This document shows, piece by piece, positions 1 through 9,000 of a stretch of DNA of 32,884 bases. Made by a program: the position numbers and the translations under genes. The DNA is taken from assembly GCA_902778535.1 (NCBI GenBank), contig CACYYG010000030.1:1-32884 (forward strand). Direction: 5' to 3'. The number at the start of each line of letters is the position of its first letter. Positions within the stretch are counted from its first letter, which is position 1. The notes under the pieces were generated by a model that saw only the letters and a program-made list of their open reading frames with translations, had not been told where the DNA came from and did not search any database. Source of the DNA: an uncultured Prevotellaceae bacterium (GTDB lineage: Bacteria > Bacteroidota > Bacteroidia > Bacteroidales > Bacteroidaceae).

Positions 1-144
1 ACCGAGAGAAAAACTAAATTTCTATACACCAAATGAGGTCTTTTTCAAACATTATGCCTAACTTTGCAGATAAATTGCACTTGCTGGTTGACTCTATACT
101 CGAAGTACTTTTGTTCGGAAATAAAAAGAAAAACAAGTTTTCCT

Positions 145-175
145 TTTGTATTTCGCTCACTTAATCGTACCTTTG
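145..175 (+). promoter_or_regulatory. Bacteroidetes-type promoter for iorA-iorB
   Basis: TTTG at 145-148 is followed, after 19 bp, by TACCTTTG at 168-175. This matches the Bacteroidetes sigma consensus (TTTG, about 19-21 bp, TAnnTTTG). Transcription would begin a few bases downstream, giving a leader of roughly 30 nt before the iorA start at 213. A second TAnnTTTG match at 59-66 lacks a convincing upstream TTTG and is weaker. Confidence 0.75.
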
Positions 176-212
176 CAGGAAAATTTTAAACTAACAGATA
201 TTTGATAAGTTT

Positions 213-1871
213 ATGAGAAAATTACTTCTTGGCGACGAGGCCATTGCTCAGGGCGCACTCGATGCGGGCCTGAGCGGCGTTTACGCCTATCCGGGAACTC
301 CCTCAACGGAGATTACAGAGTATATCCAGCTGTCGCCCTTGGCAAAGGAGCGCGGCGTGCACAGCCGCTGGAGCACCAACGAGAAGACAGCTATGGAGGC
401 CGCCCTCGGCATGTCGTTCATGGGTAAGCGCGCATTGGTGTGCATGAAGCATGTGGGCATGAACGTCTGCGCTGACCCTTTTGTCAACAGCGGTATGACG
501 GGTGTCAACGGCGGCATCATCGTGCTGGTGGCCGACGATCCTTCGATGCACTCGTCGCAGGATGAGCAGGACTCACGCTTCTATGGCAAGTTCGCTATGG
601 TGCCCACCTTTGAGCCGTCCTGCCAGCAGGAGGCCTACGACATGATGGCCGAGGCCTTCGACTACTCAGAGCGCATCTGTCTGCCCGTGCTGATGCGTGT
701 CACCACTCGAATGGCTCACAGCCGTGCCGTGGTGGAGGTAAAGGACGAGGCGCGTCCGCAGAACGAGAAAAACTACAACGCCGTAGCCGCCAACTGGGTG
801 CTGCTGCCTGCCAATGCCCGCAAGCGCAACGACAAGGTGACGGCACAGCAGAAGGAACTGGAGAAGGATGCCGCCAACTCAAAGTATAACTGCCTCTACC
901 CGGTTCTCTCCCAAGAAAAGGGAGCCAAGGCTGCTCTCGGCATCATCGCCAGTGGCATCGGATATAATTATGTCATGGAATGTCTCTCCTCAGTTGGTAA
1001 GGAGACAGGCTTTTTCCCCATTCTGAAAATTTCGCAATATCCCCTTCCCAAGAAGCTGGTGCGTCGTATGATGGATGAGTGCGAGCATGTGCTCATCGTC
1101 GAGGAAGGACAGCCGTTTATCGAGGACATGGTGCGCGGCGTGTCTGAGGCCAACAATATTCATGGCAAGCTCGACGGCACGCTTCCCCGCACAGGCGAGC
1201 TGAATCCCGACATCGTTAAGAAAGCTTTGGGCATGGACTTAGGCCAGTGCTTCGACCCCTGCGCTGACGTGGCTCCGCGTCCCCCTGCATTGTGCCAGGG
1301 CTGTGGTCACCGCGACGTCTATGCTGCCCTGAACGAGGTGCTGAAGGAGTATGACAATCCGCGTGTCTTTGGCGATATAGGCTGCTACACCTTAGGCTTC
1401 CTGCCGCCCTTCCGCGCCATCCACTCGTGCGTCGACATGGGCGCCTCAATCACGATGGCCAAGGGTGCTGCCGACGCCGGACAGTGGCCGTCGGTGGCTG
1501 TCATCGGCGATTCTACGTTCACCCACAGCGGCATGACGGGTCTGCTTGATGCCATCAACGAGAATGCCGACATCACCGTTATCATCAGCGACAACCTCAC
1601 CACGGGCATGACAGGCGGACAGGACTCTGCCGGCACGAACAAGTTTGAGGCCATCTGTCGCGGTCTCGGTCTCTCTGACGAGCACCTCAAGGTGGTCGTT
1701 CCACTGCCGAAGAACATGCCCGAGATTACTCAGGCCATCCGCGATGAGATCAACTATCACGGCACCTCCGTAATTATTCCGAGAAGAGAATGTATGCAGA
1801 CATTGCAAAGACACCTTAAGCAAAAGAAGGCCCACCCCCAGCCCCTCCCCAAGGAAGGGGAGTCTAAATAG
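213..1871 (+). CDS. iorA: Indolepyruvate:ferredoxin oxidoreductase, alpha (TPP) subunit
   Basis: Catalytic subunit that oxidatively decarboxylates indolepyruvate and related aryl 2-oxo acids from aromatic amino acids to acyl-CoA, passing electrons to ferredoxin in the cytoplasm. The N-terminal part (GDEAIAQGA, then YAYPGTPSTEI) is the pyrimidine-binding half. The C-terminal part (CQGCGHRD, GDSTFTHSGMTGLLDAIN, then TTGMTGGQ) is the thiamine-diphosphate-binding half. At 552 aa it lacks the C-terminal 4Fe-4S ferredoxin domain of the archaeal enzyme: no CxxCxxCxxxC cluster motif is present. From memory this short form is usual in Bacteroidales. The last dozen or so residues (AHPQPLPKEGESK) are encoded by a GC-rich repeat rather than by family sequence. 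iorB follows in the same direction. The ATG at 213 is chosen because the family sequence begins there; no clear Shine-Dalgarno is visible. Confidence 0.93.
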   Translation: MRKLLLGDEAIAQGALDAGLSGVYAYPGTPSTEITEYIQLSPLAKERGVHSRWSTNEKTAMEAALGMSFMGKRALVCMKHVGMNVCADPFVNSGMTGVNGGIIVLVADDPSMHSSQDEQDSRFYGKFAMVPTFEPSCQQEAYDMMAEAFDYSERICLPVLMRVTTRMAHSRAVVEVKDEARPQNEKNYNAVAANWVLLPANARKRNDKVTAQQKELEKDAANSKYNCLYPVLSQEKGAKAALGIIASGIGYNYVMECLSSVGKETGFFPILKISQYPLPKKLVRRMMDECEHVLIVEEGQPFIEDMVRGVSEANNIHGKLDGTLPRTGELNPDIVKKALGMDLGQCFDPCADVAPRPPALCQGCGHRDVYAALNEVLKEYDNPRVFGDIGCYTLGFLPPFRAIHSCVDMGASITMAKGAADAGQWPSVAVIGDSTFTHSGMTGLLDAINENADITVIISDNLTTGMTGGQDSAGTNKFEAICRGLGLSDEHLKVVVPLPKNMPEITQAIRDEINYHGTSVIIPRRECMQTLQRHLKQKKAHPQPLPKEGESK

Positions 1872-1980
1872 ACTTGCAGGTGGATGCCAATTGTTTTTTT
1901 ATGAATAGAATGTATAACTAAAAATGGAGTCCCCAAAAGTAACCAAACTCCCCTCCCTTGGGGAGGGGCTGGGGGTGGGC
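1830..1980. repeat. GC-rich inverted repeat pair at the iorA-iorB junction (PLPKEG-type)
   Basis: The left arm, 1830-1863, starts GCCCACCCCCAGCCCCTCCC. The right arm, 1947-1980, is its reverse complement with one mismatch in 34 bases. The spacer is 83 bp. Each arm also contains a small C-tract/G-tract palindrome. The left arm lies inside the end of iorA and encodes HPQPLPKEG. The right arm ends 3 nt before the likely iorB ATG. Read in other frames both arms give the same HPQPLPK peptide. The arms look like copies of a dispersed palindromic element; I infer mobility from the symmetry and from its extension of a conserved ORF. Confidence 0.85.
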
Positions 1981-1983
1981 TTT

Positions 1984-2550
1984 ATGAAGACAGATATTAT
2001 ATTGTGTGGAGTTGGTGGACAGGGAATATTGTCCATCGCCACTATCATCGGCGAAGCCGCCATGAACGAGAACCTTTACATCAAGCAGGCCGAGGTGCAC
2101 GGCATGAGCCAAAGAGGCGGCGACGTGCAGAGCAACCTGCGCATCTCAAGTGAACCCATCTACAGCGACCTCATACCCAAAGGCGGCGCCGACGTCATCA
2201 TCTCGATGGAGCCGATGGAGGCACTGCGCTATCTGCCCTTCCTGAAGAAGGACGGCTGGATAATCACCAACAGCGCTCCCTTCGTCAACATCCCCAACTA
2301 TCCTGACATGGAGATTGTCAAGGCCGACCTGGCCAAGCTGCCACATGTGGTAAGCATCGACATTGAGCAGATGGCCAAGGACAACGGCGTGCCGCGCTCG
2401 GCCAACGTCATCCTCCTCGGTGCTGCGCAGAAGGCCCTCGGCCTGGAATACGAGAAGCTGGAAGCCGCCATCGCCCGCGTCTTTGCCCGCAAGGGTGACG
2501 CCGTCGTTGAGGCCAATATCAAGGCTCTCGCCCTCGGCCGCGACGCGTAG
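1984..2550 (+). CDS. iorB: Indolepyruvate:ferredoxin oxidoreductase, beta/gamma-type subunit
   Basis: Small partner subunit of IorA, with the fold of the pyruvate/2-oxoacid:ferredoxin oxidoreductase gamma domain. Family hallmarks are the N-terminal ILCGVGGQGILS glycine-rich motif, HGMSQRGGDVQSNLR, and ADVIISMEPMEALRY. The reading frame is open from an ATG at 1924, but those extra 20 codons are encoded by the GC-rich repeat (KLPSLGEGLGVG) and precede the conserved start. I therefore place the start at the ATG at 1984 (MKTDIILCG), giving 188 aa, the usual family size. The gap from iorA is 112 bp and contains the inverted repeat, whose right arm takes the place of a normal ribosome binding site. 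Co-transcription with iorA is very likely. Confidence 0.9.
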   Translation: MKTDIILCGVGGQGILSIATIIGEAAMNENLYIKQAEVHGMSQRGGDVQSNLRISSEPIYSDLIPKGGADVIISMEPMEALRYLPFLKKDGWIITNSAPFVNIPNYPDMEIVKADLAKLPHVVSIDIEQMAKDNGVPRSANVILLGAAQKALGLEYEKLEAAIARVFARKGDAVVEANIKALALGRDA

Positions 2551-2591
2551 AACAGTTCTGGTGGGCAAAGTCGGCCTACGGCAAAACAAAT

Positions 2592-2659
2592 TGTCCGCAA
2601 ATGAACCGTAAATGACCGTAATTTTTTATTTATGGTCATTTACGGTTCATTTGCGGACA
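2592..2659. repeat. Long perfect hairpin downstream of iorB
   Basis: The arms at 2592-2617 and 2634-2659 are perfect 26-base reverse complements. They extend inward by a G-T pair and three A-T pairs to a T-rich loop at about 2622-2629. The right arm contains spaced copies of CATTTACGG / CATTTGCGG / CATTTACG starting at 2637, 2648 and 2658, about one helical turn apart. There is no T-run after the stem, so it is not a textbook intrinsic terminator, although it sits where the ior transcript should end. A MITE-like or RNA-processing hairpin is equally possible. Confidence 0.85.
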
Positions 2660-2715
2660 TTTACGTAGCGTCGCAGAAAAAAATCCATGAATATTTAGGA
2701 AAAAGTTAAAACAAT

Positions 2716-2790
2716 GTCATTGTCTGATAAAACACTGTCATTGTTTGTTAAGACTACGTCATTGTCTGATAAAACACTGTCATTGTTTTA
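2716..2790. repeat. Four tandem 21-bp units (GTCATTGT array)
   Basis: GTCATTGT recurs with exact 21-bp spacing, the units starting at 2716, 2737, 2758 and 2779. Units 1 and 3 are almost identical, sharing GTCATTGTCTGATAAAACAC. Units 2 and 4 share GTCATTGTTT, so there is a 42-bp higher-order period. The first unit also overlaps the palindrome ACAATG-T-CATTGT (2713-2725). No spacers separate the units and no ORF crosses them. It lies about 215 bp upstream of sprA, and its function is unknown. Confidence 0.85.
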
Positions 2791-3003
2791 AGAATAGTAT
2801 CAATGCATCCACATTTGTGTTATTCGTCGGTCGTTTACGACCATTAGAACAGTTATTTTACATTCGTTCTATTCGTTTCATTCGTTGTCGAATGTACTGG
2901 AGGTTACAGCTTTATTTCTGAAATAATTGCCAGCGCACACAATAATCTTGCGTACACAGCGTTTTCTATTACACATGCTTTGCGCATGTTGTAACAAGGA
3001 AAC
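2791..3003 (+). other. Non-coding leader upstream of sprA
   Basis: No gene is seen here. A perfect small hairpin lies at 2829-2842 (GGTCGT-TT-ACGACC). ATTCGTT is repeated three times between about 2862 and 2888. ACATGC-TTTGC-GCATGT can pair just before the sprA start. I found no convincing TTTG/TAnnTTTG promoter, so the sprA transcription start is unresolved. Confidence 0.5.
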
Positions 3004-6000
3004 GTGAAACGACTGGCGTGCATCCTGTGGCTGTTGCTGGGCGTCGTGGTGCTGACTGCGACGGCCCAGCAGAGCCGTGACACTATCCCCACTGCTCGCT
3101 GGCGCATACAGCCGACGGTGCCGATGGAGGTGGCTGACCTCGACTCGTCGGCCCTCGATCTGAAGATGCCCGAGAACGTGAAGCAAGTGGTGGAATACGA
3201 CGACTCTACAGGTGTGTACTACATCGGCTCGAAGATTGGCGACAGCTACCTTAATGCGCCCATCCTGATGACGCCCGAGGAATACATGCGCTGGAGCGAG
3301 CGTCGTGCGCGCCAGCAGTTCTTCCGCGTGAAAGACGCTGAGAACGTGAAGACGAAAGGCGAGGACAAGTTCTCGTTCAGCGACATGCACTTCGATTTGG
3401 GACCGGCAGAGAAGATTTTCGGCCCTGGCGGGGTGCGCGTAAAAACACAGGGCACTGCCGAACTGAAAATGGGCATGACAAAGAAGGACATCGACAATCC
3501 GTCGCTGCCCATCCGCAACCGCAAGACTACGGCCTTCGACTTCGACGAGAAAATCAACCTCAGCGTCAATGGTAAGGTGGGCGACAAGGTGAACATGAAC
3601 CTGAACTACAACACCGAGACCACTTTCGACTTCGACACGAAGAACCTGAAACTGAAATACGACGGCAAGGAGGACGAGATTATCAAGCTCGTCGAGGCCG
3701 GCAATGTCAGCTTCCCCTCCAACAACTCTCTGGTGCACGGCGCCGCCTCGCTCTTCGGCATCCGCACCGACATGCAGTTCGGCAAGCTGAAGCTGCAGAC
3801 GGTGGTGTCGCAGAAGAAATCGACGTCGCAGAGCGTGTCAAGTAAAGGCGGCACGTCGACTACGCCTTTCGAAATTGACGTGGCCGATTATGAAGAGAAC
3901 CGCCACTTCTTCCTCAGCCATTTCTTCCGCCAGCAGTACGACAGGGCTATGCAGACCCTGCCCAACCTGACAACGGGCGTAAAGATTAACCGTGTAGAGG
4001 TGTGGGTGACCAACAAGTCGGGCACTACAAGTAATTCGCGCAACATCGTGGCCTTTACCGACCTGGGTGAGAATCGATTCATCAAGAACACGATGTGGAG
4101 CCCTACGGGAATGGAGGTGCCCAGCAATCTTGCCAACGACGAGTATGGCACGCTGGTGGCAAGCATCGACTCGGCCTCGCGAAGCATCGACATGGTGACG
4201 ACTCGGTTAGAGGCCATGAATGGTCTGGTGGGCGGTGTCGACTACGAAAAGCTGTCGTCAGCCCGTCTGCTATCATCCTCGGAGTACACCGTGAACGAAG
4301 CATTGGGTTACATCTCGCTGAAGACCGGCCTGCAGCCCGACCAGGTGCTGGCAGTAGCCTTTGAATATACATACGGCGGGCGCACCTACCAGGTGGGCGA
4401 GTTCTCCACCGACGTGACGCAGGCCAGCCGCTGCCTCTTCGTGAAATCGCTGAAGAACACCAGCGGCAACCCTTCGCAGGGCAACTGGAACCTGATGATG
4501 AAGAACGTCTATTATCTGTCTTCATCGGTGGAGAAAGAGAAGTTCCGCCTCGACATCAAATATCAGAGCGATACCACAGGCACCTATCTTACCTACCTGC
4601 CCGAAGAGGCGCTGAAGGCCACGACGCTGCTCAAGGTGATGGGCCTCGACCGCCTGGATGCCAATATGAAGCCGCACGCCAACGGACAGTTCGACTTCGT
4701 GCGGGGCTACACCGTAGACAACGGGCGTGTCTTCCTGCCCTCGGCTGAGCCTTTCGGCGACTATCTGCGCAACTATTTGAATCAGAAAGGCATGGGTCAC
4801 TTGGCCGACAAATACTGCTTCGACCAGCTCTATGACTCGACGAAGACGGTGGCGAAGCAGAACGCCGAGAAAGACAAGTTCATCCTGACAGGACAGTACA
4901 AGGGCACGGCGGCCAACGTCATCCAGCTCAATGCCAGCTACATACCGCAGGGCAGCGTGGTCGTCACTGCTGGCGGCGTCACCCTGCAGGAAGGCACCGA
5001 CTACACTGTAGATTATTCTGCGGGCGAGGTGACCATTCTCAACCAGAGCATCATCGACGCAGGCACCAACGTCAACGTGTCGCTGGAGTCGAATACCGAT
5101 GCCTGGCTGAACCGCAAGACGATGTTCGGCGTGAACTGGGAGTATGAATTCAACAAGAACTTCTCCCTGGGCGGCACTGTGCTGCACCTTAGCGAGCAGG
5201 CTCTCACCACAAAGGTGGCGATGGGCGAGGAACCGCTGAACAACACGCTGTGGGGACTCAATCTGAACTGGAAACAGGAGAGCCAGTGGCTGACTAACAT
5301 GCTCGACAAGCTGCCGCTGCTCAGTCTGACGCAGCCCTCGCAGATCAACCTCACCGGTGAGTTCGCACAGCTCATTGCAGGCAATGCCAGCGGCACGCAG
5401 GACAACGCCTCCTATATCGACGACTTCGAGAATACGAAGAACCTCTTCGATGTCAGCGACCCGAAGGCATGGGTGCTGTCGTCGGTGCCATCGATGTTCC
5501 CTGAGTCAGGCGACAAGCAGACCGTGGCATCGGGCTATGGCCGTGCCTTGCTGTCGTGGTACACCGTCGATCCGCTCTTCACACGTCGTTCATCGTCGCT
5601 GACGCCTGCTCATATCAAGGGCGATCTGGAGCAGTTGTCGAACCATTACGTACGCGAGGTCTACGTGCGCGAGCTCTATCCCAACCGCGACCAGTCGAGC
5701 TACAACGGAGCCACGTCGACGCTGCCCGTGCTCAATCTGAGCTACTATCCGCAGGAGCGCGGTCCCTACAACCTTACGCTCGACTACAACAGCGACGGCA
5801 CGCTGAAGAACCCGGCAGCGAAGTGGGGCGGTATGATGCGCCGTTTGGAGACCACTGACTTTGAGCAGGCAAATATCGAGTATGTGGAGTTCTGGCTCCT
5901 CGATCCTTTTATATATACACGCGCGCAAGGTACCGCAGCACAGCACTCGGGTGAGCTCTACATCAACCTGGGTGAAGTGTCTGAGGATGTGCTGCGCGAC

Positions 6001-9000
6001 GGCAAGAAATTCTATGAAAGCGGCATGCCCGTCGACGGCACCAGCAGCTTCGAGGAGACGCAGTGGGGCAAGATTCCCGTGCAGGCCACGCAGACCTACG
6101 CCTTCGCCACAACCAGCGGTTCGCGTGAGAAGCAGGACGTGGGCCTCAATGGACTGACCAACGAAGAGGAGCGGCAGTTTGGTGCCTACGCCAACTGGCT
6201 CTCGCAGATTGGTGCTGTGGTGCAGAACGACTCGCTGCTGCAGGCTTGGCGTCAGGATCCTGCCGGCGACGATTACCATTACTTCCGCGGCTCTGACTAC
6301 GACCGCGAGCAGAAGAGCATCATAGACCGCTATCGCCGCATCAACAACCCGCAGGGCAACTCGCCGTCAAGCGACAACCAGACTGAGAGCTACGACTCTT
6401 CGTACAAGACCGGCCCCGACGTGGAGGATATCAACCAGGACTATACGCTGAACGAATATGAGCGCTACTATCAGTATCGCATCCCCATCAGTGACGACGA
6501 GCTGCAGGCCTACAACCGCGGCATGAAGAGCGACGACAGCTACATCGTTGACCACCGCGACTACAATGCCAAGCTGCGCAATGGCGACACATGCACCGTG
6601 CGCTGGTATCAGTACCGCATACCCTTGCAGGAATGGGAACAGAAGGTGGGGGCCATCAACGACTTTACCAGCATCCGCTTCATGCGTATGTTCCTCACAG
6701 GCTTCGAACAGCCCATCACGCTGCGTTTCGGCTCGCTCGACCTCGTGCGTGGTGAGTGGCGTCAGTACAAGCAAAACCTGCAGACCAGTGCCGGTGCCGA
6801 GACGGGCACATTGGAGATGAGTGCCGTCAATGTCGAGGAGAACACCGAGCGACAGCCTGTGGCATACGTGCTGCCGCCGGGCATAACGCGAGTCACCGAC
6901 CCCAATCAGCAGCAGCTCACTGAGGACAACGAGCAGGCCCTGTGCCTCACGGTGAAGAACCTCTCGCAGAATGAGTCGAAGGCTGTCTACAAGAACACCA
7001 ACCTCGACCTGCGCCAGTACAAGCGCATGCAGATGTTCGTACACGCCAACTACCTCGTGCCCAACAGCACACAGCTGGAAGACAACCAGCTGGCCGTGTT
7101 CATACGCTTGGGCAGCGACTACAAGAGCAACTACTACGAGTATCTTATTCCGCTGAAGCTGACGCCCGAGGGCCATTACCACTGGAATGTGTCCTCCGAC
7201 CGACCGCTGGTATGGCCTGAGGAAAACATGCTCGACATCAACCTTGCTGTCTTCACCGAATTGAAGAAAGCTCGCAACAAGGCTCGTGCCGAGGGAATGG
7301 CAAGCTATACTCAGCTCTATAGCGACTACGATCCTGACAAACCCAACAACCGCGTCAGCATTGTCGGCAATCCGTCCTTGGGCGAGGTGAAAACGATGAT
7401 TATCGGTGTGCGCAACCTCAGCCCGGCTCTGAAGAGCGGCGAGGTGTGGGTCAACGAGCTGCGCCTGCGCGAGGCGAACAACGAAGGCGGCTGGGCTGCC
7501 AGCGGAGCCATGAACATACAGCTGAGCGACCTCGGCTCGGTGAATATGACTGGCCGCTACATCACCGACGGCTTCGGCGGCCTAGAGCAGACCGTCATGC
7601 AGCGCAGCACCGACACAGAGTCTTCCTATTCCATCACCGCCAACGTGGAGCTGGGCAAGCTCTTCCCCGAGAAAGCACAGGTCTCGGCACCGCTCTATTA
7701 TTCATACACGAAGGAGACCATCGCTCCGAAGTATAATCCGCTGGACACCGACATGGACCTGGACGACGCCTTGGAGAGTGCTGCCGACCGTCATGAGCGC
7801 GACTCGATTGAGAGCATCGCAGTGACAAAGCACATCACACGCAACTTCTCGCTCTCCAACGCTCGCGTGAACATCAAGAACAAGAAGCATCCGCTGCCCA
7901 TCGACCCGGCCAATTTCTCGTTCAGCTACAGCCATTCCCACCGCAATACCTCAGGCGAGACTACCGTTTATGAGAACGAAGACCAGTGGCGCGGTTCTCT
8001 CAGCTACAGCTACTCGCCCGTCTACAAGACGTGGGAACCCTTCAAGAAGTCGAAGAGCAAGTCGAAGTGGATGCAGCTGCCCAAGGCACTGGGCTTTAAT
8101 TACCTGCCGCAGAGCATCTCGTTCAACATGGACATGACGCGCAACTACTACGAACTGCAGGAGCGCGACTTAGAGAACACCGAAGACCCCAACCTGCCGC
8201 TCACCTTCTCTGAGCAGTTCCTTTGGAACCGCGATTTCCAGCTGCGATGGGATTTGACGAAGAACCTGCACATGAGTTTCCAGAGTGCTACACACGCAGA
8301 AATTGAGGAACCTTACACGCCTATCAACAAGGACCTCTATGCCGACCGCTATGACGCCTGGAAGGACAGCGTATGGCAGAGTATCAGACACTGGGGCACG
8401 CCGCTCGACTATCAGCAGACGTTTAATGCCAGCTATCAGCTGCCTTTAGACAAATTGCCAATCTTCGACTGGACAAAGCTCGATGCAAAGTACGATGCCA
8501 CCTACTCCTGGCTGCGCGGCACTGAGCTCGACGACGGCACTTCCTTGGGCAACACCATCCAGAACAACCGCAATATAACGCTCAATGGCAACTTCAACCT
8601 GGAAACGCTCTACAACCACATTCCCTTCCTGAAGAAAGCCAACGAGCAGTCGAAGAAACAGCAGCAGAAACCGGCCAACAAGCCTAAAACCACTCCCGCC
8701 AAGCCTGGCCCTGGCGCAAAGGAGGGTGAGGGTGCCTTGAAGGCCAATGAAAAGGATGACCAGCAACTGCCGAAGAACAAGAACACCTTCCAGAAGGAAG
8801 TTACGCTGGTGCCCGACTCGGTTGTTGAGATTCAGCATGGCAAGAAGACAAAGCGCATCCTGCTTAGTGCACGCAATAAAGACGGCAAGGTGGTGGATGT
8901 GAAATGGAAGGTTGTGGACGAAAACAAGATCAAGGTATGGATCAAGTCTGACAAGAAATCTGCTGACGATGACCAGAATTCAGAGGCTTTGGAGAAAACT

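Noticed and set aside
1924-1983. Upstream ATG giving IorB 20 extra N-terminal residues
   Set aside because: The extra codons are encoded by the GC-rich repeat arm, and the conserved family start is the ATG at 1984.
2716-2790. Possible CRISPR array
   Set aside because: Units are directly abutting with no unique spacers, there are only four, and no cas genes are present. The same reasoning applies to the array at 31613-31675.
2878-3738. 286-codon antisense ORF over the sprA start
   Set aside because: It is a shadow of the sprA coding frame, with no promoter or domain to support it. Other long antisense ORFs over sprA and the giant gene were dismissed likewise.
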